A DNA stretch of 47,441 nt. Source: CAITSH01 sp945892985 (GTDB taxonomy: Bacteria > Pseudomonadota > Gammaproteobacteria > Burkholderiales > SG8-39). Made by a program: the position numbers and the translations under genes. A model generated the notes under the pieces. The model ran no database searches, was not told the origin of the DNA, and saw only the letters and a list, made by a program, of their open reading frames with translations. Positions 8,600 to 17,059 of this stretch are shown here, one piece after another; positions within the stretch are counted from its first letter, which is position 1, and every line of letters begins with the position of its first letter. The stretch is taken from the NCBI GenBank assembly GCA_945892985.1, contig CAMDDU010000033.1, positions 1-47,441 of the forward strand, given 5' to 3'.

Positions 8600-10270
8600 T
8601 TACATGTCCATGCCGCCCATGCCGCCCATACCACCCATACCGCCCATGCCGCCCATGCCGCCACCCATGCCGCCGCCGCCAGCCGGCTTGTCTTCGACAA
8701 GTTCGGCGACTGCGCAGTCGGTCGTCAGCAACAGGCCGGCGATGGAAGCTGCATTCTGCAGCGCGGTGCGGGTCACCTTGGTCGGATCAACCACACCCAT
8801 TTCGACCAGATCACCGTAGGTATCGGTCGCTGCGTTAAAGCCGTAGCTGCCCTTGCCTTCAACAACCTTGTTCACCACCACGCTCGGCTCGGAGCCGGCA
8901 TTGGAAACGATGGCACGCAATGGCTCTTCGAGGGCACGCTGGACGATTTTTACACCGGCCTGCTGGTCTTCGTTGTCACCCTTGAGCTTGTCGATGGCCG
9001 AACGCGCACGCAGCAGAGCCACGCCGCCGCCGGCAACAATGCCTTCTTCAACGGCGGCACGCGTTGCATGCAGCGCGTCTTCGACACGGGCTTTCTTTTC
9101 CTTCATTTCGATTTCGGTGGCAGCACCAACCTTGATCAGTGCAACACCGCCGGCGAGTTTCGCCACGCGCTCTTGCAGTTTCTCACGGTCGTAGTCGCTG
9201 GTCGCCTCGTCGATCTGCACGCGGATATTCTTGACGCGCGCTTCGATGCTCTTGGCTTCGCCGGCACCGTCGATCAGCGTGGTCTCTTCCTTGCCGATTT
9301 CGATACGCTTGGCCTGGCCGAGTTCCTTGAGGGTGATTTTTTCCAGCGTCAGGCCGACTTCCTCGGCGATCACCTGGCCACCGGTGAGGATGGCGATGTC
9401 TTCGAGCATGGCTTTGCGACGGTCACCGAAACCGGGCGCTTTTACAGCGCAGGTTTTGAGAATGCCACGCAGGTTGTTGACCACCAGGGTTGCCAGGGCT
9501 TCGCCCTCGACGTCCTCGGCGATGATCAGCAGCGGACGGCCGGCTTTGGCCACTTGCTCCAAAAGGGGCAGGAGGTCGCGAATGTTGGAGATTTTCTTGT
9601 CGTGCAACAGCACGAAAGGATTGTCCAGGATCGCGATCTGCTTGTCCGGGGTGTTGATGAAGTAAGGCGACAGGTAACCGCGGTCGAATTGCATGCCCTC
9701 GACCACTTCGAGCTCGCTTTGCAGCCCCTTGCCATCTTCAACGGTGATAACGCCTTCTTTGCCGACTTTGTCCATCGCATCAGCGATGATCCTGCCGACT
9801 TCGGCATCGGAGTTGGCCGAAATGGAGCCAACCTGGGCGATCTCTTTGCTCGTGGTGCAGGGCTTGGAAATCTTTTTCAGCTCCTCGACGATGGCGGCAA
9901 CAGCCTTGTCGATGCCACGTTTGAGGTCCATCGGGTTCATGCCGGCGGCAACGAACTTCATGCCTTCGCGCACGATGGCCTGGGCCAGAACGGTTGCAGT
10001 CGTGGTGCCGTCACCGGCCACATCAGAGGTCTTGGAAGCCACTTCCTTGACCATCTGCGCGCCCATGTTCTGGAACTTGTCCTTGAGTTCGATCTCTTTG
10101 GCGACCGATACACCGTCTTTGGTGATGGTGGGGGCGCCAAACGAGCGCTCAAGCACTACATTGCGGCCCTTGGGGCCGAGGGTCACTTTTACAGCATTGG
10201 CAAGGATGTTCACGCCCTCGAGCATCTTGATGCGTGCATCCTCATGGAAACGTACGTCTTTAGCAGCCAT
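8600..10270 (-). CDS. groEL: 60 kDa chaperonin GroEL
   Basis: The product has 556 residues, close to the usual 540-550. The start MAAKDVRFHEDARIKMLEG, the nucleotide-binding GDGTTTATVLAQ (about residue 86) and the equatorial AAVEEGIVAGGGVALL are all present. The C-terminus has the typical flexible Gly-Gly-Met repeat tail ending in MDM. With GroES it folds client proteins in an ATP-driven cage in the cytoplasm. It is the second gene of the groES-groEL operon, 66 bp after groES, and shares the CIRCE-controlled promoter. No defect is seen. Confidence 0.99.
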   Translation of the reverse strand: MAAKDVRFHEDARIKMLEGVNILANAVKVTLGPKGRNVVLERSFGAPTITKDGVSVAKEIELKDKFQNMGAQMVKEVASKTSDVAGDGTTTATVLAQAIVREGMKFVAAGMNPMDLKRGIDKAVAAIVEELKKISKPCTTSKEIAQVGSISANSDAEVGRIIADAMDKVGKEGVITVEDGKGLQSELEVVEGMQFDRGYLSPYFINTPDKQIAILDNPFVLLHDKKISNIRDLLPLLEQVAKAGRPLLIIAEDVEGEALATLVVNNLRGILKTCAVKAPGFGDRRKAMLEDIAILTGGQVIAEEVGLTLEKITLKELGQAKRIEIGKEETTLIDGAGEAKSIEARVKNIRVQIDEATSDYDREKLQERVAKLAGGVALIKVGAATEIEMKEKKARVEDALHATRAAVEEGIVAGGGVALLRARSAIDKLKGDNEDQQAGVKIVQRALEEPLRAIVSNAGSEPSVVVNKVVEGKGSYGFNAATDTYGDLVEMGVVDPTKVTRTALQNAASIAGLLLTTDCAVAELVEDKPAGGGGMGGGMGGMGGMGGMGGMGGMDM

Positions 10271-10336
10271 ATTTCACTCCTGAGATTCTGAATTGGATTG
10301 CTGATTGATATCCGAACGAATAGCCGAAAGCGCTGA

Positions 10337-10651
10337 TTAAGCGCCTTTCTTGCCAGCCGCTGCGCCTTCCACAACGCCCATGATGTCTTCTTCGCGCATC
10401 ACGAGGAGCTCTTCGCCGTCAACTTTGACAGTCTGGCCAGAGTACTTGCCGAACAAAACACGGTCGCCAACCTTGAGGTCGACGGCATGCTGCTTGCCGG
10501 CGTCATCACGTTTGCCCGGGCCCACGGCCAGAACTTCGCCCTGATCGGGCTTTTCACCGGCGCTGTCAGGAATAACGATGCCGCTGGCGGTTTTGCGCTC
10601 TTCTTCGAGACGCTTGACGATGACACGGTCGTGCAAGGGACGGATTTTCAT
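10337..10651 (-). CDS. groES: 10 kDa co-chaperonin GroES
   Basis: The product has 104 residues from MKIRPLHDRVIVKRLEEE at 10651, with AGGAGAG as ribosome site; the longer open frame upstream is untranslated leader. The mobile loop (KTASGIVIPDSAGEKPDQG) and the roof/barrel motifs VLAVGPGKR and VGDRVLFGKYSGQTVK are intact. The length is slightly above the usual 95-97 because of a short Gly/Ala/Lys tail (EGAAAGKKGA). It caps the GroEL ring and is the first gene of the operon. Confidence 0.99.
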   Translation of the reverse strand: MKIRPLHDRVIVKRLEEERKTASGIVIPDSAGEKPDQGEVLAVGPGKRDDAGKQHAVDLKVGDRVLFGKYSGQTVKVDGEELLVMREEDIMGVVEGAAAGKKGA

Positions 10652-10771
10652 GAGAAAGCTCTCCTCTATCCTAATTTTGTTAATAATCAAATAGTTACAT
10701 ACAAGGTGTTTGTAACCGGAATGCCTGGGTGCCAATGCGCCAGCGTAATTCCACGATAATGGGGAATACTG

Positions 10772-10798
10772 CTAGCACTCACCTCATGCGAGTGCTAA
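10772..10798. promoter_or_regulatory. CIRCE operator for HrcA
   Basis: CTAGCACTC, nine bases, then GAGTGCTAA. This matches the CIRCE consensus TTAGCACTC-N9-GAGTGCTAA except for the first base of one arm. It begins where the minus-strand -10 box ends, so HrcA bound here would block the groES promoter until heat shock. Confidence 0.95.
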
Positions 10799-10826
10799 TG
10801 ATATAGGCGAACAAGCCCGAATTCAA
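10798..10826 (-). promoter_or_regulatory. Vegetative promoter of groESL
   Basis: On the minus strand a -35 box TTGAAT (10826-10821) and a -10 box TATCAT (10803-10798) are 17 bp apart, the ideal spacing. CIRCE follows immediately and would include the start of transcription. I see no good sigma-32 pair at this position, so heat control seems to rest mainly on HrcA. Confidence 0.75.
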
Positions 10827-10932
10827 GAGTAAGCGGCGCAAATACCCGAAAACCGGCGCCTATCAAGCCTGGCGCAGGCCTACTCTTGCCCGCAAACCCA
10901 TAAACAAACACAGACTGGCATACTGCCCGGCC

Positions 10933-12417
10933 ATGCACAGTCCCGGCCTCAAATTATTCTCCCTGCACGGCGCCGTGCGCCGCGGCCTCCACCTATTGCT
11001 CGCATACCTTTGCGCTGGCGCGCTACTAGGCCCTGCCACAGCTGCGGCGGCCGATCGCTTGCCCCGGTCAATCCAGCAGGCCCTGGCCGCCGCCAACATC
11101 CCCGCCGGCAATGTCGCCCTATTTGTCCAGGAACTGGGCCGCCCCCGCCCCGATCTGGTCCACAACGCCGACACGCCGATGAACCCGGCCTCGACGATGA
11201 AGCTGGTCACCAGTTTCGCCGCGCTGGAGTTGCTCGGCCCGACCTATAGCTGGAAAACCGAATTTCTCGCCACAGTACCGGTGCGCAACGGCGTGCTCGA
11301 AGGTGACCTGGTCATAAAAGGCTACGGCGACCCCAAAATGACCGTGGAAAATTTCTGGCTGGCACTGCGCAAACTGCGCGCCCTCGGCGTGCGCGAAATC
11401 CGCGGCGACCTGGTGCTCGACCGCAGCTGGTTCGAGACCGGCGAAACCGACCCCACCCGCTTCGACAACGAGCCGCTGCGACCCTATAACGTCGCACCTG
11501 ATGCCTTACTGGTCAATTTCAAGTCTGTGCGCTTTCAGTTTGTGCCCAATCTGGCGAACCGCACGATCAGCGTCGCCTATGAACCGCAAATGGCGCAACT
11601 GGAGGTGGCCCCGCAGGTGCGCCTTACCGAGGGCGAATGCGGCGACTGGCGCGCCGGACTCAAAGCGGACTTTCGCGCTGATGGCGCGGCCATGCGCGTC
11701 GGCTTTTCCGGCACCTACCCGGCCAGTTGCGGCGAGCGCACCTGGAATGTGAGCCTGTTCAGCCACCCCAACTACGTATTCGGGGTGTTCAAACAACTCT
11801 GGCAGGAATCGGGCGGCAGCTTCCGCGGCAAGGTGCGCGACGGCGGCGCCCCGCCCGGTTCGCAACTGCTGTTTTCCACCGAGTCGCCATCCCTGTCCGA
11901 AGTGGTTCGTGACATCAACAAGTTCAGCAACAACGTCATGGCACGCCAGCTGTTTCTCTCGCTCTCGGCCGAGACGCTGAAGCAGCCGGGCCGCAACGAC
12001 CGCTCCTTTGACGTGGTGCGCTCCTGGCTGCTGCAGCGCGGACTGGACCTGCCGGGGTTGGTGATGGACAACGGCTCCGGGCTCTCGCGCGCCGAGCGCA
12101 TCAGCGCCGGCGGCATGGCGCGCCTGCTCGAGGCCGCGTTCCAGAGCGCGGTAATGCCCGAATTCATCGCCTCGCTGCCGCTGGTCGCCTTGGACGGCAC
12201 CATGCGCAGACGTCTCAAATCCGAAAGCGTCGCCGGCCGTGCGCACATCAAGACCGGCTCCCTGATGGACGCGAACACCATGGCCGGCTACCTGCTCGAC
12301 CAGAATGGCCGCCGTCACGTAGTCGTGTTCTTCATCAATCACCCCAATGCCCGTCAGGGCCAGGCGGCCCAGGACGCCCTGCTCAAATGGGTCTATGAAA
12401 GTGCTGCGCCGAAATGA
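10933..12417 (+). CDS. dacB: D-alanyl-D-alanine carboxypeptidase/endopeptidase (PBP4)
   Basis: This 494-residue peptidase family S13 enzyme has an N-terminal signal segment (LLLAYLCAGALLGPATAAAA, about residues 21-40). It carries the three penicillin-binding motifs: S87-T-M-K90 in PASTMK, SNN in NKFSNNVMARQL, and KTG in HIKTGSLMD. It acts in the periplasm, trimming the terminal D-Ala of peptidoglycan stem peptides and cutting cross-links. The stop overlaps the start of the GNAT gene by 4 bp (ATGA). Length and motif order are normal for PBP4, so it should be active. Confidence 0.95.
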   Translation: MHSPGLKLFSLHGAVRRGLHLLLAYLCAGALLGPATAAAADRLPRSIQQALAAANIPAGNVALFVQELGRPRPDLVHNADTPMNPASTMKLVTSFAALELLGPTYSWKTEFLATVPVRNGVLEGDLVIKGYGDPKMTVENFWLALRKLRALGVREIRGDLVLDRSWFETGETDPTRFDNEPLRPYNVAPDALLVNFKSVRFQFVPNLANRTISVAYEPQMAQLEVAPQVRLTEGECGDWRAGLKADFRADGAAMRVGFSGTYPASCGERTWNVSLFSHPNYVFGVFKQLWQESGGSFRGKVRDGGAPPGSQLLFSTESPSLSEVVRDINKFSNNVMARQLFLSLSAETLKQPGRNDRSFDVVRSWLLQRGLDLPGLVMDNGSGLSRAERISAGGMARLLEAAFQSAVMPEFIASLPLVALDGTMRRRLKSESVAGRAHIKTGSLMDANTMAGYLLDQNGRRHVVVFFINHPNARQGQAAQDALLKWVYESAAPK

Positions 12418-12932
12418 AATTTTGCATCGAGGATGCGGCCGCGGCCGATCTCGAAGCCCTGGCCGGCCTGCTACACGAGCTGTTCACGCAGGAAACAGAA
12501 TTCAGCCCCGATCGCGACAAGCAGTTACGCGCCCTCGCCATGTTCATCGACGAGCCATCGCTGGGCAGATTGTTCGTTGCGCGTGACCTTGCGCTTGGCC
12601 GCGTCGTCGGCATGGCCAGCCTGCAATTCGAAATCAGCACCGCGCTTGGCGGACGTGCCGCCCGGGTCGAGGATGTCGTCGTAACTGCATCGCAACGCGG
12701 TCGCGGCATCGGCAAGCAGTTGTTGCAACACCTTATCGCTTTCGCCCGCGACGCGGGTCTGTTGCGGCTGTCGCTGCTTACCGATGGCGACAACCTCACC
12801 GCGCAGGGGCTTTACGCGCGCTTCGGTTTTATCCGCTCACCGATGATTCCGATGCGGCTTGTACTCGATACCGGCAGCGCCAAACCGCGCAACCCCCTCC
12901 CCCTTGCCGGGGGAGGCTTGGGGAGAGGGTGA
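12414..12932 (+). CDS. GNAT-family N-acetyltransferase
   Basis: The product has 172 residues. The acetyl-CoA binding region is VEDVVVTASQRGRGIGKQLL (about residues 83-102), with the Q/RxxGxG/A signature, followed by LTAQGLYARFGF, typical of the last GNAT strands. The acceptor substrate is unknown. Translation is coupled to dacB. The last residues (after about position 155, PRNPLPLAGGGLGRG) are encoded by a GC-rich dispersed repeat, so the natural C-terminus was probably replaced by read-through into the repeat. Confidence 0.85.
   Translation: MKFCIEDAAAADLEALAGLLHELFTQETEFSPDRDKQLRALAMFIDEPSLGRLFVARDLALGRVVGMASLQFEISTALGGRAARVEDVVVTASQRGRGIGKQLLQHLIAFARDAGLLRLSLLTDGDNLTAQGLYARFGFIRSPMIPMRLVLDTGSAKPRNPLPLAGGGLGRG
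12891..12931 (+). repeat. GC-rich palindromic repeat, copy 1
   Basis: CCCTCCCCC, a short loop, CGGGGGAGG, then GGGGAGAGGG. It encodes the end of the GNAT protein. A second copy lies inverted at 12969-13009, so the two face each other across about 40 bp and could pair into a long hairpin between the convergent genes. Confidence 0.75.
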
Positions 12933-12968
12933 AACGGCGCAGGTTTTACGCTACGTGAATTTGCGAAC

Positions 12969-13009
12969 ATCCCCCTCTCCCTGTCCCTCCCCCGCACGGG
13001 GGAGGGAAA
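12969..13009 (-). repeat. GC-rich palindromic repeat, copy 2 (inverted)
   Basis: The inverted partner of the 12891 copy, with the same CCCTCCCCC...GGGGGAGGG core plus the GGGAGAGGGG flank. It ends 3 bp before the stop of the minus-strand membrane gene. Repeats of this type are scattered in many GC-rich proteobacterial genomes. Confidence 0.75.
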
Positions 13010-13012
13010 CTG

Positions 13013-13429
13013 CTAAGAATTGATGACGAGGCCCTTGCGTTTTTGCAAGGTCAGCCAGCCGCGCAGCACGCGGTAAAGCACCCAGATACCGACGCCAGCG
13101 CTCATGCCTATGGAAATAGGAATGCCCAGCAGCGTCAACCAGAACAGCACGATGATGCACAACCACATCAGCGTGAACCAGAAGGTGCGGATCTGCCAGC
13201 GAAAATGCGACTCCAAAAATGTCCCGCGCGCCTCGTCGCGCTTGATGTAATTCAGGATCACCGCAATGATAGACGGCCAGCCGGTGGCGAAGGCGCTCAC
13301 TATGGTCACCGGCGTGAGCATGCCGCTCAGCACCGACACCGCGTGCAGGGCGTAGATGACGTGGGTCCATGCGACAAGCCCCTCTTCGCTGCCCGGTACC
13401 GGCTGGACCCTTATATTCATGTCGTTCAT
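13013..13429 (-). CDS. DUF4870-like membrane protein
   Basis: The product has 138 residues with about three to four membrane helices: HVIYALHAVSVLSGMLTPVT, WPSIIAVILNYIKRDEARGT, FWFTLMWLCIIVLFWLTLLG and SAGVGIWVLYRVLRGWL. The layout, with a YALH...TP start and an ...YIKRDEARGTFLESHFRWQIRTFW-like centre, is that of the small Tic20/DUF4870-type inner-membrane proteins. Their function is unknown. It lies directly downstream of ubiD on the same strand (24 bp), probably co-transcribed. The start at MNDMNIRV could be shifted by three codons. Confidence 0.7.
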   Translation of the reverse strand: MNDMNIRVQPVPGSEEGLVAWTHVIYALHAVSVLSGMLTPVTIVSAFATGWPSIIAVILNYIKRDEARGTFLESHFRWQIRTFWFTLMWLCIIVLFWLTLLGIPISIGMSAGVGIWVLYRVLRGWLTLQKRKGLVINS

Positions 13430-13453
13430 TCAAATTTCCTCAACCCAGTCGAC

Positions 13454-14935
13454 TCACAAGCCCAGACCCTGCCACATCGCATCGACGCGTTTTTTAACCG
13501 CATCGTCCATCGCAATTGGCGCGCCCCAGGCGCGCGTGGTTTCACCCGGCCACTTGTTGGTGGCGTCTATGCCCATCTTTGACCCCAGACCAGCCGTCGG
13601 ACTGGCGAAATCGAGGTAATCGATGGGCGTGTTCTCGGCGATAAGTGTGTCGCGCGCCGCATCAACGCGCGTGGTCAGCGCCCACACCACTTCTTTCCAG
13701 TCGCGGATATTGATGTCGTCGTCAACAACGATGATGAGCTTGGTGTACATGAACTGGCGCAAGAAACTCCAGATGCCGAACATCACGCGCTTGGCGTGCC
13801 CCGGATATTGTTTCTTGATGCTCACCACCGCCAACCGGTAGGAGCAGCCCTCAGGCGGGAGATAAAAATCGGTGATTTCCGGAAACTGCTTTTGCAGCAA
13901 GGGCACAAACACCTCATTCAAGGCCACACCCAGCACCGCCGGTTCGTCCGGCGGCTTGCCGGTGTAAGTCGAGTGATAAATCGGATCGCGGCGCAGGGTG
14001 ATGCGATCAATGGTGAACACCGGGAAACGCTCCTGCTCGTTGTAATAGCCGGTGTGGTCGCCGAACGGCCCCTCGAGCGCGTCCTCACCCGGCTGGATAT
14101 GGCCCTCGAGCACGATCTCCGCCGTCGCCGGCACCTGCAGGTCGTTGCCAATGCATTTGATCAGCTCGGTCTTGGCACCGCGCAACAGGCCGGCGAACTG
14201 GTATTCGGACAATGTGTCGGGTACCGGCGTCACCGCGCCCAGTATCGTCGCCGGATCAGCGCCAAGCGCCACCGCAAGCGGAAACGGTTTGCCCGGATGC
14301 GCCAGGCAGTGATCGCGGTAATCGAGCGCGCCGCCGCGATGCGCCAGCCAGCGCATGATCACCTTGTTCGGCGCGATCACCTGCTGGCGGTAAATGCCGA
14401 GGTTTTGCCGCGTCCTCGACTGCGCCAGCCCCTGCGGCCCGCGCGTGACCGTCAGCCCCCAGGTAATGAGCGGGCCGGCATCGCCGGGCCAGCAAGTCTG
14501 TATCGGCAGGCGCGACAAGTCCACGTCCTTGCCCTCCCGTACGACTTCCTGGCAGGGTGCCGAGGACAGCACCTTGGGCGCCATGTGCATGACCTTCCGG
14601 CCGATCGGGATCCAGCGCTCGATGGCATCGCGAAACCCCTTGGGCGGTTCCGGCTCTTTCAAAAAGGCCAGCAGCTTGCCGATGTCGCGCAGCGACTCCA
14701 CCGAATCGGCGCCCATGCCCATGGCCACGCGTTTGGGCGTGCCGAACAGGTTGCCCAAGACAGGGATGGTGTGACCTTTGACGTTCTCGAACAGAATGGC
14801 CGGTCCGCCCGCCTTGAGCACGCGGTCGCAAATCTCGGTCATCTCCAGTTGCGGGGACACCGGGACAGCGACACGCTTCAATTCGCCTTGTGCTTCCAGC
14901 TGTGAAATAAAATCGCGCAGGTCGTGGTAAGTCAC
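13454..14935 (-). CDS. ubiD: 4-hydroxy-3-polyprenylbenzoate decarboxylase UbiD
   Basis: The product has 493 residues from a GTG start (VTYHDLRDFISQLE) at 14935; E. coli UbiD has 497. The open frame runs further upstream, but the extra residues do not match the family. Prenylated-FMN and metal-binding regions are recognisable: NLGIYRQQVI, RWLAHRGGALD and EGPFGDHTGYYNEQ. It decarboxylates the polyprenylated hydroxybenzoate in ubiquinone synthesis, after UbiA (encoded at 17050-17922) and with a UbiX that is not in this window. No substitution in the visible motifs suggests loss of activity. Confidence 0.95.
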   Translation of the reverse strand: MTYHDLRDFISQLEAQGELKRVAVPVSPQLEMTEICDRVLKAGGPAILFENVKGHTIPVLGNLFGTPKRVAMGMGADSVESLRDIGKLLAFLKEPEPPKGFRDAIERWIPIGRKVMHMAPKVLSSAPCQEVVREGKDVDLSRLPIQTCWPGDAGPLITWGLTVTRGPQGLAQSRTRQNLGIYRQQVIAPNKVIMRWLAHRGGALDYRDHCLAHPGKPFPLAVALGADPATILGAVTPVPDTLSEYQFAGLLRGAKTELIKCIGNDLQVPATAEIVLEGHIQPGEDALEGPFGDHTGYYNEQERFPVFTIDRITLRRDPIYHSTYTGKPPDEPAVLGVALNEVFVPLLQKQFPEITDFYLPPEGCSYRLAVVSIKKQYPGHAKRVMFGIWSFLRQFMYTKLIIVVDDDINIRDWKEVVWALTTRVDAARDTLIAENTPIDYLDFASPTAGLGSKMGIDATNKWPGETTRAWGAPIAMDDAVKKRVDAMWQGLGL

Positions 14936-15129
14936 GTCAGTAGGTCCGGTGCAGGGCAGGTAAAGGCACAACCGGCCGCGTCGGGCACGCAACCGGGAAA
15001 CGCATGGTAGCACCCACGAAGACCCGCTTCCAAGGCACCAAGGAATGCCCTACACTGGCTTCCAACAGGGCGATGACCCTGATTGCAGCGATTATTGTCG
15101 CGAATGCAAAACATAAACCGGAGGAATCA

Positions 15130-16107
15130 ATGACACGCTCCCGCACCGCCACGACTGCGTTGTTCGGCCCCGTTCTCGCACTGGCCGCCACCCTCGCCCT
15201 GTCGCCACTGACCGCCACCGCGCAGTCATACCCGGACAAGCCCGTCAATTACTACCTGCCCTTTCCCGCCGGCGGGGAATCGGATATCGCCGCGCGCTTC
15301 CAACAGGACGTGTTTCGAAAAAAATACAAACAGGAAATGGTCGTGCAATACAAGTTGGGCGCAGGCGGCGCCGTGGCATGGCAGACGCTCAACGCGATGC
15401 CCGCCGATGGCAGCAACCTGATGGGTATCAACCTGCCGCACATCGTGCTGCAGCCGCTCGAAGGACAGGTGCAATACAAGACCGAGGACATGACGCCGGT
15501 GTTCTGGTTCCACTACACGCCGGACGCCATCGTCGTGCCCAACGACAGCCCGATCAAGAACTTCCAGGATCTGGTCGCCGCGGCCAAAGCCAAACCCGGC
15601 GTACTCAGCTTCGCCGGTTCGGGCACAAACTCGGCCAACCATGTCGCGCACGAAAAATTCAACCAACTGGCCGGCGTCAAAACCACTTACGTCCCGTTCA
15701 AGGGCACCGGCGACCTGACCAGCGCGGTGATCGGCGGCCACGTCACCGGCGCAATGTCCTACTCGACCTTCGCCATCCAGCAAAAGAGCAAGCTGCGCAT
15801 GCTGGCTGTGGCGACCGAGAAGCGCCTGCCGCAGTTTCCCGACGTGCCGACCTTCAAGGAGCTCGGTTTCAACTGGGTCGACGGCGCCTACCGCGGCATT
15901 GCGGTGCCCAAATCGATGTCACAGGAAATGCGCGCCAAGGTCTCGGACATGATGGGGGCCATCAACAAGGATCCGGACATGCGCGCCAAGATGCAGGAAG
16001 GCGGCTTCGAGGTCATAGACATTTCCTACGAAAAAATTCCCGCCTTCATGGCCGAGCGCACCCGCGACTACATGGGCACGGCCAAACTGATGGGCTTGGT
16101 CAAGTAA
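15130..16107 (+). CDS. Tripartite tricarboxylate transporter substrate receptor (Bug/TctC)
   Basis: The product has 325 residues from MTRSRTATTALFGP at 15130, preceded by GGAGG. A signal peptide ends near TATAQ (residue 32). The mature protein starts SYPDKPVNYYLPFPAGGESD, the classical Bug fold start. Ligand-loop patterns VPFKGTGDL and IGGHVTGAM are present. Such receptors bind carboxylates or related small acids in the periplasm, and most are orphans without a TctAB partner nearby, as here. It is divergent from ubiD. The ligand cannot be predicted. Confidence 0.9.
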   Translation: MTRSRTATTALFGPVLALAATLALSPLTATAQSYPDKPVNYYLPFPAGGESDIAARFQQDVFRKKYKQEMVVQYKLGAGGAVAWQTLNAMPADGSNLMGINLPHIVLQPLEGQVQYKTEDMTPVFWFHYTPDAIVVPNDSPIKNFQDLVAAAKAKPGVLSFAGSGTNSANHVAHEKFNQLAGVKTTYVPFKGTGDLTSAVIGGHVTGAMSYSTFAIQQKSKLRMLAVATEKRLPQFPDVPTFKELGFNWVDGAYRGIAVPKSMSQEMRAKVSDMMGAINKDPDMRAKMQEGGFEVIDISYEKIPAFMAERTRDYMGTAKLMGLVK

Positions 16108-16155
16108 GGCTAGCCCGCAAGAACCATCAAGCCCGAATCAACTCCCCACCCAGGA

Positions 16156-16198
16156 AACCGGCTGGAAATCCAATACTGGCGCGGGTTTCCAACCGGTT
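16156..16198. repeat. Dispersed stem-loop repeat, copy 1
   Basis: Arms AACCGGCTGGAAATCC and GGGTTTCCAACCGGTT pair almost fully around an 11-base loop ending in CTGGCGC. Copies with the same CTGGAAA/TTTCCAG arms and an 11-base loop occur at 30276-30310 and 23409-23439. No T run follows, so a simple terminator role is less likely. Confidence 0.65.
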
Positions 16199-16270
16199 CT
16201 CTATTGCGCGGCGATGCCAGGCAGTCTTAAACCACCCGGACTGAAATCAGACTTACCATCAGAATTACAA

Positions 16271-17059
16271 TCAGACCACCATCGGATTGACGCCGCCATC
16301 CATGGTCAGGATCACGCCGGTGACATAGCTCGCGCGCTCCGAGGCGAGGAACAGCGTGACATCGGCCACCTCCTCGGGTTTGGCGTAGCGCCCAAGCGGG
16401 ATGCGCGCCTCACTCGCCTTGAGCAACGCATCGGTGGGCTTGCCGGTCATTTTGGATTGTGCCTCCAGCGCACCCTGCACGCGCCCGGTGAAAGTCGAAC
16501 CCGGATTGATGGCGTTGACGCGAATACCCTTGCTGCCCCAGGTGGTCGCCAGCCCCGCCGACAGGTTCATCAGCGACGCGTTGGCCGCGCTGCCCGGAAG
16601 GTGGATAGGGTTGGGCACCTTGCCACCGGTCCCGGCGATGTTGACGATGTTGCCGCGCCCGCGCACCAGCATGCCCGCGAGCACCGCCTGCATGGCGTGC
16701 ACATAGGTGAAGTATTTCGCATCCATCGCCGCGTGAAAGGCGGCGGCGGTGAGTTCCTGCGGCGCGGTGCGCACCGCCGCGCCGGCAGAATTGACAAGAA
16801 CATCGACCGGCCCGATCGCCGCCTCTACCGCCGCGACCATCGGCCCGGCCGAAGCCGGATCAATCAGATCGGCCGCATGCGTGAACACCTGGTGCCCCTC
16901 CGCGGCGAGTTCCGCCTTGGCGGCGGCCAGCGTTTCAGCATTGCGTCCGACTATCGCAACCTTCGCACCCTCTTGCGCAAAGCCCCGCGCACACGCCAGA
17001 CCTATGCCCTTGCTGCCGCCGGTGATCAGCACCACCTTGCCTTTTAGTTTCAGATCCAT
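16271..17059 (-). CDS. SDR-fold protein lacking the canonical catalytic residues
   Basis: The 262 residues form a short-chain dehydrogenase/reductase fold. The cofactor motif TGGSKGIG (13-20), VNSAGAA (89-95), GSKGIRVNAINPG and the tail DGGVNPMVV are all present. The catalytic tetrad is not. The usual Ser is Gly143 (NIAGTGG), the Tyr and Lys of YxxxK are Gly156 and Asn160 (PGSAANASLM), and the helix-4 Asn is Ala114. It should bind NAD(P) but not catalyse standard SDR chemistry. The start overlaps the ubiA stop by 10 bp, so the two are co-expressed. Related SDRs with the same GSAANA-like sequence seem to exist in betaproteobacteria (from memory). Confidence 0.85.
   Translation of the reverse strand: MDLKLKGKVVLITGGSKGIGLACARGFAQEGAKVAIVGRNAETLAAAKAELAAEGHQVFTHAADLIDPASAGPMVAAVEAAIGPVDVLVNSAGAAVRTAPQELTAAAFHAAMDAKYFTYVHAMQAVLAGMLVRGRGNIVNIAGTGGKVPNPIHLPGSAANASLMNLSAGLATTWGSKGIRVNAINPGSTFTGRVQGALEAQSKMTGKPTDALLKASEARIPLGRYAKPEEVADVTLFLASERASYVTGVILTMDGGVNPMVV

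Noticed and set aside
8567..10291. 574-residue plus-strand open frame opposite groEL
   Set aside because: It is the antisense of a clear, complete groEL; the translation is His/Gly/Leu/Asp-rich without any family motif. GC-rich genes often give such frames.
13796..14905. 369-residue plus-strand open frame opposite ubiD
   Set aside because: Antisense of a complete ubiD with typical motifs; the translation has no domain pattern.
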